64,000 nt of DNA from Neoarius graeffei. Taxonomy: Eukaryota > Chordata > Actinopteri > Siluriformes > Ariidae. Position numbers and translations under genes: made by a program. The notes below the pieces were generated by a model. It was not told the origin of the DNA. It saw only the letters and a list, made by a program, of their open reading frames with translations, and made no database searches. Where the stretch lies: the NCBI RefSeq assembly GCF_027579695.1, contig NC_083582.1, positions 30,528,464 to 30,592,463 of the forward strand, given 5' to 3'. Of this stretch, positions 11,296 through 23,387 are shown one piece after another (position 1 is the first letter of the stretch; each line of letters opens with the position of its first letter).

Positions 11296-12094
11296 AACGC
11301 TTGTAGTACTCGAGTCTGACTCGTGCCCTAATTTTAAGGACTCGTGACTTGACTTGGACTTGAGTGCTGATGACTCGGACTTGTGCGTTAACTGCATTCG
11401 GACTCGTAAATTGCAGACGAGGACTCGGATTTTCTCTTTATTTTTCTAACATGCCATAATAATTTGGCCTAAGATATTTATATTTCCATTAATTTTTGTA
11501 CCAATTTCGTGTAAGAGCGTCGCACCTGTGCGCCTTGGCGCGTGCATCAGATAGACTCTCGGGCGCGTTCACCAAGTGGACTCTCGTACACATGAAACGA
11601 CTCATACCTGCACAGCATTAAGGCACAATCAGCGTGCCTATATAAGAACTGTGAACACACACTTTGTGAAGTATTGAGTTGTGTTACTGACACATTACCG
11701 AGCTTTATTTCCTTGTTTGGTTTCCTGATCCCCGAGTTCCTGTTTCTAGTCTTTGATTCTGCCGAGTCTATAATAGCCTGTTTGTGCCTCGCTCGACCTG
11801 TTTCACTGTTTTACGATTTTGCCTGCTGTTCTGGGTTGTTTACCTGTCTTCACTTGCATGAAACCCTTGTCAACACACCTTCTGCACTTACATCCATCTC
11901 CCAACCATCTCTGACAGAATACTTCACACTTCCTGATAAAGAGAAGCACATTCACCTGTTCATACGCCATGTTCAGGAACAAACTCATGTGAACAGCGCC
12001 GAAACGACCACCGTCAAATGGTGCGGTTGGAGTCTTGTTCTCGGACTCGAGACTGGACTCTGACTCGAGGTTTAGTGACTCGGCTACAACACTG
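11296..12094. mobile_element. hAT element inserted in hAT gene
   Basis: The ends AACGCTTGTAGTACTCGAGT and (reverse) CAGTGTTGTAGCCGAGT are related. The flanks GTAGACGG (11288-11295) and CTAGACGG (12095-12102) match at 7 of 8 bases. Removing it restores the reading FVDGDHIREN in the host hAT gene. The interior is rich in GACTCG repeats near both ends. Confidence 0.75.
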
Positions 12095-13221
12095 CTAGAC
12101 GGGGACCATATCAGAGAAAATTTTTATTTTGCAAACCAATTCCTCACAAAACAACTTGAGGAGATTTATCATGCGACAACTGAGCATCTTGAAAAAGGGA
12201 GGGGGGATTAATTTGGAAGAACCGTATCAGCATTTGCGCTGACGAGACTGCAGCTGTGATGGGTCACGACAAGGGTTTCGTCAACAGGGTCAGACTGCAG
12301 AACCCACTCACTCACTGCTTCCTTCACAGGGAGGAACGAGTTGCAAAGAAGCTACCAAAAGAACTTTCAGATGTTCTGAACAGAATGACGGACATTGTTA
12401 ATTTCATCAATGACGTAGCCATTAAACACTTGTCTCTTTTAGATTTTATATGAGGAAATGGGAGCTTTTTGTCACACGGCCATCCGCTGGCTTTCGGGCC
12501 GAACGTAAGAGTTAAAGGAAGAACTCTGAACGTTCCTGATGGGAGAGAATTCCGCATATCCTCTCACCTCATCTGACAAATTATGTGGCTGGAGCTCGAA
12601 GCGCAAACACTGGCACTACTTTGTGAAGCAGGGCAGGCTTGACATGCTTCCTTCGCGTCGTGAACATTCAAACAGCAGCACACTTTCTGGCCTTATCTCT
12701 CAGCATCTGAAAGTCCTCAACACGAGATTTACCGCTCAGAATCTTTCGTGCCGTTTCACTGGGTCCGTGACCCTTGGAGCTCATGTGTACTGGAAAGCTC
12801 AAAAGACGTGCCAATGCTGGCACAGGAATAACTGACAGAGATCAGGGAAGAGCAGACATTTAAAAAAAAAGAAAAAAAGAAAAAGAAATTTCAAGACATG
12901 GCTTTGAGCAGGATTTGGAGATCATTGGAGCAGGAGTACCGTACCCAATGGCTTCAAGTAGCACCACTGGAATTCTGCTACCCTTCTCTATGACGGATTT
13001 GTGCAGGCTGAGATCTTCGAGCCTAACTTACATCAAGAACAAGTACAGGGAGGAAGTGAGGGATGTGGACCAGGAGCTCATCCACCCCTGCCAGAACAGG
13101 GTGGGTGTGTGCATCATCCCAGGCTCAGGTTTCCCGTTGGTACCAAGTCGCATTTATTCCCCCTCTCTTGCTCAGTGGTTCAGTGTGATTTAACTCTCGC
13201 TTCACCTCGACCCAAAACGAG

Positions 13222-14307
13222 TAGGTTGGCCACCCGTCCCGCTTTAGGTTATTCTGTACAGCCATTTGAGCATTTGTCCCGCATATTAGAATATTAGGAT
13301 TCATTGACAACATGAAAAAAAACAGGTGCGATCTAGTCCATTTGCCTGGTGCATTACTCCAACGGAGAGACGGCACCAGAGCGGTAGATCCATCTATGAC
13401 TCTGGACAGCATTCTTGCCTTTCATTTTGTCCAATGGTTGCAGGAGAGAATGAGGACGTCTGTCCGATAGGCTGGGTCGTAGGCTACGTCAATCAAACCA
13501 AACCATCGGGAACGTAAACGCCCCACCACATGAAATCGAACAGACACCGAGAGGGACAGTCGTTGCCTGAATGCGAAACTATGGCCAGTGTGCCGCCCGA
13601 AAAAAGAAAGTGCTCTTTCAGTACAGAACGGACGACACCATATTCCTGGGTAAGACCGACGGATGAACCCGACAGCGCTTTTTGTTATTTGTGCAAAAGT
13701 AGTTGGTGAGCACGATGTCGAGAGACACGGCGGATGCGAGTCTCACCGGAAAAGGTTTCAACGGCAAGAAACGACTCAATCTATGCAGTAGTTTCTCTTA
13801 AGTCCGACGTATGACAGCGAGTCAGATAGTCACCGCAGCTGAAGTTACCAGCGTCTACCATTCAGTGCAACATGCACATTCGTAATATGTTTGCACTGAA
13901 GTTTTATTTAACATAAGATTATTTTTAATTCCAGATTTTTCATTGTACCTTTAGTTGAATTGTGTCAGCGTAGAGTAATCTGGAAGAGCGTATAGGTTAC
14001 GTGCCTTGAGTAGTTACTCCTTTTGTCAACACTTTTGACAGTTGAGTTGACTAATGATAAAGACATTACTTCGCAACATTGGTGTGTTTTTAGGATGAAA
14101 ACATATGCATAAAATCAAATGGTTTTGTTTTATTGGCCTTATGGTCTAAATTGTGAAATGTATGGTCAGTGTTTACAGGTTTAAAGGCAGGATACAAAAT
14201 ATATCTTGGTAAGATATAGGCTAGAAATGAAAGCTTTAAGTTGCTGCGTCTGTCCCACCAAAACGTACTACTTGTCCCACTTTGTCTTTTTGGAAGTGGT
14301 CACCCTA
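13222..14307 (+). mobile_element. hAT element with degraded N-terminal exon
   Basis: The termini TAGGTTGGCCACCCGTCCCG and (reverse) TAGGGTGACCACTTCCAAAA are alike. The flanks AAAACGAG and AAAACAGT share only 5 of 8 bases. From 13581 it reads MASVPPEKRKCSFSTERTTP and SAFCYLCKSSW. After a frameshift comes GEHDVERHGGCESHRKRFQR, a C2H2/BED-like finger found at the start of some hAT transposases. Confidence 0.65.
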
Positions 14308-14768
14308 AAAACAGTGATGTAGCAGCGCATCAGTCCTTTAGCCTGTCTGACTTTCATGCTAAATAATGCCATCACACTTCTCGCTAACTAGGCTTAGTGG
14401 AGCCTTTCCTCCAATTTGGCACAATTAGATCAAATATATTACGCTGCATTCTGGGATTTGAGTCCAATCGTTTCCGTCTCCTCCATTTCAGCATTACAGC
14501 CCTCATTAAAACATGAGGGTGGCTGGAAAATAAGACTCCCACCCCTGCTTTAGGAGCCAACAGCAAAAGCTGACTGTTCTCACTTGTGTTTGATTTTTTT
14601 CCCCTTCTGTTAAACAGCATTGTAACTGTATGAGCAATAACATCATCCCCCTGTGACATCACAGTGTCACACAACCGCAAAATCCTCATGGGAATAATAC
14701 AAATACGGCAAACAACGACCAACAAACTAGCGCCAAAATCACTAAACACAGATCACAGATAATTCCTA
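14308..14768. other. Intergenic, nothing recognised
   Basis: About 460 bp with no ORF of note and no terminal repeats. A 5'-GTGACATCACAGTGTCAC-3' near-palindrome lies at about 14656. It could be unique sequence between the two host genes and their neighbours. Confidence 0.4.
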
Positions 14769-14770
14769 TA

Positions 14771-16350
14771 CAGTGGTGCTTGAACGTCATATTTCTGCAT
14801 AAATATGACCTAAAACATCAGATTTTCACACAAGTCCGAAAAGTAGATAAAGAGAACCCAGTTAAACAAGTGAGACAAAAATATTATACTTGGTCATTTA
14901 TTTATTGAGGAAAATGATCCAATATTACATATCTGTGAGTGGCAAAAGTATGTGAACCTTTGCTTTCAGTATCTGGTGTGACCCCCTTGTGCAGCAATAA
15001 CTGCAACTAAACGTTTGCGGTAACTGTTGATCAGTCCTGCACACCGGCGTGGAGGAATTTTAGCCCATTCCTCCATACAGAACAGCTTCAACTCTGGGAT
15101 GTTGGTGGGTTTCCTCACATGAACTGCTCGCTTCAGGTCCTTCCACAACATTTTGATTGGATTAAGGTCAGGACTTTGACTTGGCCATTCCAAAACATCA
15201 ACTTTATTCTTCTTTAACCATTCTTTGGTAGGACGACTTGTGTGCTTAGGGTCGTTGTCTTGCTGCATGACCCACCTTCTCTTGAGATTCAGTTCATGGA
15301 CAGATGTCCTGACATTTTCCTTTAGAATTCCCTGGTATAATTCAGAATTCATTGTTCCATCAATGAGGGCAAGCCGTCCTGGCCCAGATGCAGCAAAACA
15401 GGCCCAAACCATGATACTACCACCACCATGTTTCACAGATGGGATAAGGTTCTTATGCTGGAATGCAGTGTTTTCCTTTCTCCAAACATAACACTTCTCA
15501 TTTAAACCAAAAAAGTTCTATATTGGTCTCATCCATCCACAAAACATTTTTCCAATAGCCTTCTGGCTTGTCCACGTGATCTTTAGCAAACTGCAGACGA
15601 GCAGCAATGTTCTTTTTGGACAGCAGTGGCTTTCTCCTTGCAGCCCTGCCATGCACACCATTGTTGTTCAGTGTTCTCCTGATGGTGGACTCATGAACAT
15701 TAGCCAATGTGAGAGAGGCCTTCAGTTGCTTAGAAGTTACCCTGGGGTCCTTTGTGACCTCGCCAACTATTACACGCCTTGCTCTTGGAGTGATCTTGGT
15801 TGGTCGACCACTCCTGGGGAGGGTAACAATGGTCTTGAATTTCCTCCATTTGTACACAATCTGTCTGACTGTGGATTGGTGGAGTCCAAACTCTTTAGAG
15901 ATGGTTTTGTAACCTTTTCCAGCCTGATGAGCATCAACAACGCTTTTTCTGAGGTCCTCAGAAATCTCCTTTGTTCGTGCCATGATACACTTCCACAAAC
16001 ATGTGTTGTGAGGATCAGACTTTGATAGATCCCTGTTCTTTAAATAAAACAGGGTGCCCACTCACACCTGATTGTCATCCCATTGATTGAAAACACCTGA
16101 CTCTAATTTCACCTTCAAATTAACTGCTAATCCTAGAGGTTCACATACTTTTGCCACTCACAGATATGTAATATTGGATCATTTTCCTCAATAAATAAAT
16201 GACCAAGTATAATATTTTTGTCTCATTTGTTTAACTGGGTTCTCTTTATCTACTTTTAGGACTTGTGTGAAAATCTGATGATGTTTTAGGTCATATTTAT
16301 GCAGAAATATAGAACATTCTAAAGGGTTCACAAACTTTCAAGCACCACTG
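14771..16350 (-). mobile_element. Tc1 element, complete ends
   Basis: Long terminal inverted repeats (about 200 bp) start CAGTGGTGCTTGAA and end TTCAAGCACCACTG, with TA at 14769-14770 and 16351-16352. The length of 1580 bp is normal for Tc1. The repeats carry internal direct repeats around CACATACTTTTGCCACTCAC. The transposase is on the minus strand and broken. Confidence 0.95.
14966..15983 (-). pseudogene. Tc1 transposase with frameshift and E-to-K change
   Basis: The likely start is MARTKEISEDLRKSVVDAHQ. The paired-like HTH and GRPT linker follow. The first catalytic region reads LWMDETNIELFW. Just after, the frame shifts by one base near 15500. The second frame gives GGGSIMVWACFAASGPGRL, the second Asp in [11 protein letters not shown], and [16 protein letters not shown]. 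The usual catalytic Glu in SPDLNPIE is Lys here (AAA for GAA). Frameshift and lost Glu together make it inactive. Confidence 0.9.
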
Positions 16351-16351
16351 T

Positions 16352-16611
16352 AAACACTTACAGTACCTGTGAAAAGTTTGGACACACCTACTCATTCATA
16401 CATTTTGAGTGGGACTGTACTTAACGTGTATCTAAAAGGTGGAGCTTTCCTTTAACTGCTCAGTCACAATTACACAAAATTAAATAAAAATATTACCACC
16501 CTTCAGAGCTGGTTAATGTACTTTAGCAGCTGTCTTAAAGGTGCAATAGGTAAACTTAGTCTCGAACATTTAGGTGGGTTTCAATGATTTAATTTGAATG
16601 ATTCCCACCCA
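16352..16611. other. Tc1 terminal-repeat remnant and unassigned DNA
   Basis: At about 16366 the sequence CAGTACCTGTGAAAAGTTTG, followed by GACACACC, resembles the start of another Tc1-type terminal repeat. No partner end is seen. Confidence 0.4.
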
Positions 16612-16986
16612 GGGCTGCACGGTGGTGTAGTGGTTAGCGCTGTCGCCTCACAGCAAGAAGGTCCGGGTTCGAGCCCCGTGGCCGGCGAGGGCCTTTCTGT
16701 GCGGAGTTTGCATGTTCTCCCCATGTCCATGTGGGTTTCCTCCGGGTGCTCCGGTTTCCCCCACAGTCCAAAGACATGCAGGTTAGGTTAACTGGTGACT
16801 CTAAATTGACCGTAGGTGTGAATGTGTGTGTGAATGGTTGTCTGTGTCTATGTGTCAGCCCTGTGATGACCTGGCGACTTGTCCAGGGTGTACCCCGCCT
16901 TTCGCCCGTAGTCAGCTGGGATAGGCTCCAGCTTGCCTGCGACCCTGTAGAACAGGATAAAGCAGCTACAGATAATGAAGAATGAG
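16612..16986 (+). mobile_element. tRNA-derived SINE (V-SINE type), full length
   Basis: It starts GGGCTGCACGGTGGTGTAGT, has the B box GGTTCGAGCCC, the V-SINE core, and the tail with GTCAGCCCTGTGATGACC. A perfect 11-bp target duplication, ATTCCCACCCA, is at 16601-16611 and 16987-16997. Confidence 0.95.
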
Positions 16987-16997
16987 ATTCCCACCCA

Positions 16998-17496
16998 TAT
17001 TCACAAAGCTCCGTCCCCAGGATCTTCACTTGCCTTTAGGGCACAGTAGCACAAGAAATTCTCATTCATTTCGGTAAACAAGCTCGTCATTCAATTTGTT
17101 CAAGAGTCGCTCTTTTCATTCATTCAGTAGGCTAGCATTTCCAGAAAAAACGATACATTGCAGTTCTTTCCTCAGAATTATTCAGCTTCTACGGTGGTAC
17201 TTTTGCCGTTTTTGTGGCTACTGCGTCAGAGACAGGAACCACTGTGTCATCGTGTTGTAAGAATGTAAGAGTATAACAGCAGCGCACTGTGCATGCGCGC
17301 ACACGTACAGGTGCTCCTATTAAAATGGCCGGTGAGCGTATACAATTCGGTTCACCATTCGAAATAAACGCCCAGCGGTCCCATGTGTGATGGAAATGTG
17401 GTGCACTTCCGAGTTATTACAGGAAGTTGTTGAAAAGAGTACCGAGGCCACGGAGCTCTAGCGCCAGGCCATTTTCGGGAAATAAAAGCGTTTCAG
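16998..17496. other. Intergenic sequence, no gene seen
   Basis: No significant ORF. A segment TTTTTGTGGCTACTG at about 17207 recurs at about 19200, so part of this is repeat-derived. A GC-rich patch near 17280-17330 has TGCATGCGCGCAC. Confidence 0.4.
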
Positions 17497-19059
17497 CAAG
17501 GCTCGACATTAAGCACTGCCCGACTGCCCAGGGCACGTGAAACATGCGTTCGGGCAAGTAGGATATGCCCTCGACATGCACGACCAGGCAAGCTGGAATG
17601 AGCATACCGGTATATTACGAACTATCAACAAAAATGAGGCTTTTTGATCTTTTATTTCAGTTCCTCAAAGCGTCCCTTACTCCGTATCCACCATTCTGCC
17701 TTGGCTGTTTTCTTAGTCTCGGTTTCATTTACTGCTTTGCAAGTTATTTTATATCCCCCCCACTGTTGTAGTATGGTACACATACTGTTTTTGATCCCTT
17801 ATGCATGACGTCACCCATCACGTGATAATTACAGCTGGGGTCAGACAGACACCGTGTTTCATGCAAGCAAGGCTTAATCGGTCTTCAATATGGTTAACTT
17901 TAGCACTCTTTTTGCTTGTTCAAATAGAAAAATAGATAAAAGACATTACCGTGTCTCCGCTATCAAGAAAAACATTAACAAATAGAAGCAAATCCTTCAA
18001 GAACAACGAGGAAATGAGTGGTTAAAGAATACGACGAGAGGAGCTCAGCCTGAAAACTCCAGAGAAATTCACGATTGTATTTAAAATGTATTTTACAAAA
18101 AGTCGGAAGTGAGGATGGAAGAGTTTGCCTAAGAATTGTTTTATTTTTTTCTGCTCGCTTTCGAGTCAGCGCCTTCATGAAAGTGCTTGATTTTCTTAAA
18201 AGGTGAAACCGCTTCCTTATTCGACACAGAAAACCCTTGTTTTCAAACAACTCGGGCATAAAAAACTCAACCAGGAGGGACATGCGTGATAAATCCTGAA
18301 AGAACAGAACAGATTAAGAGCAGAAAGAGCTGGAGCTTTGTTTCTGTTATCAGAGGAACACAGTCCCGTGGAACATACATACATACACACACACTCCACC
18401 TCTAGGTTATTAAAAAACAAAAAAAGCGGTCTGCCATGACAGACCGGCTGCACTGATTCAGTTACACGTTGCCAGGTCTGTATAAAAACACCCACAACCT
18501 ACACACTAAACAGTTTTAAACTCCAACATTATCCTGTCATGACGCAGCGCAGGGTTTTTTTTAAACCTAGAGGTGGATGATAAATAATATTCTCAAACAC
18601 AGTACTGTTCAAAAGTCTTGGCACCCTATTATCTTCGTACAAACTTAGCTACAGATTTCTATTTTATGATTTCTACATTATCAAGTAATGAACCTCCAGT
18701 CTGAGAGACTTCTACACAAACACACTGAACTTTACAACAGCTGTATGCATGTGAAATGGAAACAAGTTGACGAGGGCAGGAAAAACTATTTGGGATAAAA
18801 TTGTTATTGTCCGTTACAAGTAACCAATAACCAAACTTAATAATAAAAACTTAATCAATAGCCAAACTTCAACTCAATGTGTGATCATTTTATGTTGCAA
18901 TTCACAACTATTCTATGGTTTTCCTAAAAAAAAAAAATCATCCACACAAGAGTGGTGCTTGCAAAATAGGGGCAAGTGATAATATTGGGGGGCAAGTGGA
19001 AATTAACCCCCCCCTTGCCCCCTAGGGCAAGTGGGTTTAAAAGTTAATGTTGAGCCCTG
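17497..19059. mobile_element. hAT-like element (GGGCAAGT family), copy 1
   Basis: The ends CAAGGCTCGACATTAA and (reverse) CAGGGCTCAACATTAA are alike. Subterminal blocks repeat GGGCAAGT. The same end sequence and motif occur in the element at 54826-56054, so they are one family. No clear 8-bp duplication is visible. A Tc1-like terminal remnant (ACAGTACTGTTCAAAAGTC) lies at about 18600. No transposase reading was found. Confidence 0.6.
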
Positions 19060-19529
19060 TTGGGTCATGGTGACAGCGTGTGTATGTCAGCCTCGGTTCA
19101 GAGATTTCAGTTTCGAAAACTGTAAGAGGTAAGAATCGAATAATATAAAGTACAGAGACACTTGGTATATTTTACTTCTGTGATTTTTAAATTCTTCATT
19201 TTTGTGGCTACTGTGTCAGTTTAAAAAAAAAAAAAAAAAAAAGCATGCTATGTTTACTGTATGGACATGGCATCAAAAAACTATTTTATTTTTAAGCAGT
19301 AGCCACATGTACCCATAGGGTACCTATTTTTATGATGGTCTTTAGTATGACCCGACTGCGAGTAGAACTCGCGACCTCCTAGTCGAGAGGCAGACACGCT
19401 AACCACTACGCCAACTCGCGGTTTGTTTTGGTGGTACGGAGACGATCAGTCGTAAAACAAAGAGTCAGATGAACAAATCAGTGGTTAGTTCAATTCAGTA
19501 TCGGTTCATTCATTCGGGTGATTCGCTGG
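19060..19529. other. Intergenic DNA with a tRNA-like fragment
   Basis: On the minus strand at about 19353-19425 is a tRNA-like stretch: A-box-like TGGCGTAGTGGTTAGCG, a 7-base loop CTCGACT and a B-box-like GCGAGTTCTACTCGC. There is no variable arm as expected for Ser and no following T-run. It is more likely a SINE head or tRNA-derived repeat than a real tRNA gene. The rest holds an A-tract at 19224-19241 and nothing coding. Confidence 0.5.
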
Positions 19530-19546
19530 TCTTCTCCTGAGCACAG

Positions 19547-19903
19547 GATGGCACGGTGGTGTAGTGGTTAGCACTGTCGCCTCACAGCAAGAAGGTTCTG
19601 GGTTTGAGCCCAGTGGCTGACAGGGGCCTTTCTGTGCGGAGTTTGCATGTTCTCCCCGTGTCCGCGTGGGTTTCCTCCGGGTGCTCCGGTTTCCCCCACA
19701 GTCCAAAGACATGCAGGTTAGGTTAACTGGTGACTCTAAATTGACCGTAGGTGTGTGCGTGAGAGAGAGAGAGAATGGTTGCTTCCCCAAGCCCGGAAAC
19801 GGGAGGGCTGTGGCAGGAAGGGCGTCCGGTGTAAAACTATGCTCCAATTAATATGACATGTGGATCAAGACAAGTGGGACAAGCTGGGAGAAGTGAGTCA
19901 GAG
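19547..19903 (+). mobile_element. SINE with V-core and alternative 3' tail
   Basis: The tRNA-derived head and V-SINE core match the other copies. After TTGACCGTAGGTGTG the tail differs: a (GA)n run, then GGCAGGAAGGGCGTCCGGTG. The flanks TCTTCTCCTGAGCACAG (19530-19546) and TCTTCTCTCGAGCACAG (19904-19920) are a 17-bp target duplication with 2 mismatches. Confidence 0.85.
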
Positions 19904-20163
19904 TCTTCTCTCGAGCACAGGCCTACATCATGACTGAGAGAAGACGCATCTAAACATAAAACAAGCAATCTTGTCCGGAACCAGAACCATATTCTCCAAA
20001 TGGGTTTTCACAGAAACTCAATACATCTTCCTCTAAGGTCATGTCTTAATCTGTTGGTTTTTTTAATCATGTTCTACTAAATCTTACAGGTTATTTTGTA
20101 CAAGTAAGGAATAATTTTTAAAAAAAAAACACTACCGCCCCTTTAAATGAGTAGAAATCTTAC

Positions 20164-20242
20164 CTCCACGTTTTCTCTGTCCTCTTCTTTGCCGAGATGA
20201 GCCTCGGGATTCTGGACGCTCTCTTCCCACACATCCTCCCAT
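20164..20242 (-). CDS. ubtd1: UBTD1-like, first coding exon
   Basis: The minus-strand ATG is at 20242 in the context GAGCACCATGGGAGG. The reading MGGCVGRERPESRGSSRQRR, then GQRKRGG, ends at a donor GTAAGAT in phase 1. UBTD1/UBTD2 proteins begin MGNCVG or MGGCVG, then a variable basic stretch ending in KRAGR or similar before the conserved UBTD domain; the length and phase fit that junction. UBTD proteins carry an N-terminal UBTD domain and a C-terminal ubiquitin-like fold and bind ubiquitin E2 enzymes. Lying head to head with MMS19, as in human, favours UBTD1 over UBTD2. The conserved second exon was not found in the window and would lie further toward the left, beyond position 1. Confidence 0.8.
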
Positions 20243-20557
20243 GGTGCTCAGTTGAGCAGCAGCCACATTGCTCTCTGATGACAACTGAGAACTTCCTGTA
20301 TTTCTGTTGCAAGTGTCCGGTGTCAGAAAGCAGCAGTGTTGGTGTGAACGGAGGACCTTTCCCACCTATTAGAAAGCATCAGAGTGGTCAGTGGCTTCAT
20401 CTGTTGTTTACCTGTTCAGAGATCAACTTTAAAAAGCTGTACCCTGCTAGCAGCCAGTCAAAGCGATTTCAGACAAACCTTTCAGCAGCTAGAGAGGTAA
20501 AGTTACCCGCTTGTCTCTCGCTCGCATTCGACGGATGCGTTATTGTTTCACGCTAGA

Positions 20558-21067
20558 TTCTCAGGGTTCCCGCTGGCGCTCGTCACGCTCATCATTGACG
20601 AACATCATCCGTTAGTAACCAAGAGAAAATTACTCGCAGTCGTCACAGTGACAAATCTGCATGTCATCATCATCATGTCATTTTTTCTAGAAATCCCACC
20701 GTTTGCTGAAATCCAACTCCAGTGAAGAAACGGCGGGAAGCCAGAGTGTAAACCACGAGCATGTCCTTGTGACCAATAAAAATCAACTACACAAAGACCA
20801 AATGGGCGCCAAATTTTGACCAATCGCAGTGCATCTTAATGGGCCTGGCGTGGTGGTGTAAATATCTCTGCGTGAACCGAACAATGGCGCGGTCTAAGCT
20901 GACGAAGGTTTTTGGGCGAGCTTCTGCAAGCACTGAAGATGATTTAAGGGCCGAAACAGCCACGAGGAGGCACAGTCAGAGCCCCGACTGTCCCCGAGCA
21001 TGTCAGACAGTGGCAGTAATACAGGGGGTCGGTAAAAAAATAAATGAAAATAAATAAATAAAAACCC
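20558..21067 (+). mobile_element. hAT-like fragment with short N-terminal ORF
   Basis: The left end resembles a hAT terminus (CAGGGTTCCCGC) and the right shows AAAACCCTG. No 8-bp duplication is evident. From 20884 to 21057 it encodes MARSKLTKVFGRASASTEDD and more, 57 codons. This resembles the N-terminus of ZNF862-type hAT proteins. Nothing catalytic follows. Confidence 0.45.
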
Positions 21068-22639
21068 TGCCAAAGCAAAAGTCTTATCAGCCGGCAAGTG
21101 ACTGAAGGGATCTGTGTTTCGGGCGTCATGGTGTCATCACTGATCTCCGTAAAATATCTAGAGAGCTAATTTGCCAATCCATGCTGTATGGATGAGTGAA
21201 GCCATCTGGCCGCCATATTATCCCACACATGGCGTGTACTTGGTTTGTGTTTTAAACCGTCATATCCAATCAAATTTGCCCCAAGAAAAGTATTTCCTGA
21301 CTTTTTTTCTGCCTTTCATAAATTCTCAACTTTACCCCCATTCTTTACAGCGCTTTGCTTCACGGTTATTGTTTTTCCCTTTTTCAGTTCAGTCTCTGAT
21401 CATTTTTAACAGCTCTTTTACTACTATAATTACATTTATGGTGATTATTTTAGTTTCTCTTATACAGTGTTAAGTAATCAACCGGAAGACCCTCTCGCAC
21501 TTTGATCTTGTCGCCTGATGACACAGTTCATTACCGGAGATGGAATTTTTTTAGCACAATCAGCAATTTGATGAAAACCCGGACGTTATTGTCACAGGTA
21601 AGGCTGGCGGAAAGATCATGGACATGTTTTTACTGATCAAATTCACTGATATTTCATGATCTCCTTGTCGAAACCTACTTTGTTTCTCTATTTCTATATC
21701 TAAACGCGCGTTTGAGAAGTCACGTGAGGTGTCGATAATAGTGATCACTTTCACCGGTGTCCACCATTATCGACACCCTGCGGAATTAAGTGACATTTAC
21801 AACTGTTATGGATTGATATTTGTGTAACATTGCTCAAGTCGATGAACTACTTTAAATAAATAAATAAAATTTTTAAAAAAGGTGCCATGATAATTTTTTT
21901 TCTGATTCATAACAGAATGGAATGTTTACAGAGTATTTGGAATCCTACTGCAATAAATAGAATTAGACCAGAATTAAATTCTGAGCATCTAAAAAATTAC
22001 ATGTTGAAAATATTCAGATTTTTCTATTCCATTCAGAAAATGGATATTAATTTTTTGCAGTTTGCTGTAAATATTTACCACATATTACAATATAAGTAGA
22101 CATTTTATATTTTGGTTCGAGGAATGACATGCGACCTTTGACCTGGATTTTCATGCAGTTATAATGTCAATTGCCTGTTGACATTTACTGGGAAACAACA
22201 AAACTAGAAATTAATATAAAACAGCGAATGACTAACAAAACATGATCTACAAAAATATTTAGAAAGCGGAACAAAGATTTTCTGACACATTGATAAATAT
22301 ATCGATGTCAGTGCTTACATAAATGAGGAAGTCATTCTAATGTTTGTTTACAAATGTAAGCATGGACATCGATATAAAAGATGTACTAAATATAAATCTA
22401 TGTAAAACAAATTTTAAACAAAAACTGTTTTGTTCACTTAATACCACACACCGATTATTTTTTATAAATAAATCATTTGGGTGTCGATAACTGTGGACAA
22501 AGGTGTTAATACTTGTGGAACACCGTCACGTGATCTGATGCGTTAAGTAATCGGGAATCAATTCCTTTTTTCCAGCGGAAGTTTGAGTAAATGCTCATGC
22601 ACAATTTACGTATTGAAAGTCTTACTTTTGCAACAGCCA
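21068..22639. other. AT-rich intergenic DNA, no gene
   Basis: No coding reading could be assigned. GGCCGCCATATTATCCC at about 21200 resembles the GCCATnTTG box seen at the ends of the AT-flanked elements. GTGTCGATAA-type inverted motifs occur at 21729-21777 and 22481-22500, suggesting a decayed TIR element of about 1 kb. Confidence 0.4.
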
Positions 22640-22900
22640 AAAGATCATTAACTCGCTTTATTTCTTAATTAACGTGTTATTCAATTACATTTTCGGTTTT
22701 ATTAACCTTATATCGTGACTCGTATTGGCATATTATATTACACTCATCAGCCCATTTGGTTTTTAGCCATGTTGAATAAAGTTCGTTTGGTCCACAGCAG
22801 ACGTTGCTTATCCACGCGATCTTCAACCGTGAAGTGTCAGAGCCGCTGTTTTGAAAACGGTTTACACAGCAGCCAGAACGCCATATCATTCCAATTTAGA
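22640..22900 (-). mobile_element. Kolobok-like fragment, same family as 62094-62727
   Basis: The sequence is the approximate reverse complement of 62480-62705. Shared stretches include TTTATTTCTTAATTAACGTG, TTGGTTTTTAGCCATGTTGA and GTTCGTTTGGTC. The terminal repeat and TTAA flank are not preserved. Confidence 0.6.
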
Positions 22901-23387
22901 TTAATTTCCAGATTTGCCAGCTTCATCAGTGATAGAGCGTCAGTCCTGTGCACTGTGGCACGTCCACCTGAAGGCGCGCCGAGTGGACTTCGGCACGCGC
23001 GCAGTGAACAAGGCGCACCTGAGCTCAATTAAGGGAACTGTGTTTGCCTATTTAAAGTGCATATCATGGATAAATTCAGGAGCAAGATCAATGTAATTCT
23101 CCTATTTTATATTAAACTTTGGTCAAATATCTGTAACATTCTGCATTCTCTGCAATTTTTTTACCTTGCGCAATACCAGAAAAATTCAGTTGAAATCAAG
23201 CCGTTTGAGGCGAACTGGTCCGCCTCTGAAAAAACTTGGCATTTGGATTTCCCAGCAAACACTGATTTTTGTGACGTCGCGTGCGGGACCCCTCCATCTG
23301 AATCCTACATCAGCGCTGGTTTGTTTATGAGAAAACGACCTGGTGGTTTTCTGCAAATTTCTTCAACGTTATCGCGTAATTATTAAA

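Larger units (their letters stand above)
8345..13195 (+). pseudogene. Old hAT transposase gene (ZBED/SCAN-associated type), split by two younger hATs
   Basis: Pieces at about 8390-8860, 11166-11295 and 12103-13195 give one degraded transposase once the inserts at 8862-11157 and 11296-12094 are removed. Recognisable readings in order are FEDSYWSYGFIFT, VKKPHAIAKMVILPG, QVDESIEVSGHAQLLANVRF, IRENFYFANQF, TADDGKGFV-type sequence near 12256, THCFLHREERVAKKLP, MTDIVNFIND, the ADP-like LRSSSLTYIKNKYREE and neighbouring tail. These follow the order of the ZBED5/SCAND3-like hAT family, including the DES catalytic segment and the C-terminal dimerisation region. Many frameshifts and stops make it non-functional. 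Confidence 0.75.

Noticed and set aside
19353..19425. Possible tRNA gene on the minus strand
   Set aside because: It has A- and B-box-like motifs, but the arms pair poorly, the implied anticodon does not agree with the arm structure, and no T-run terminator follows.
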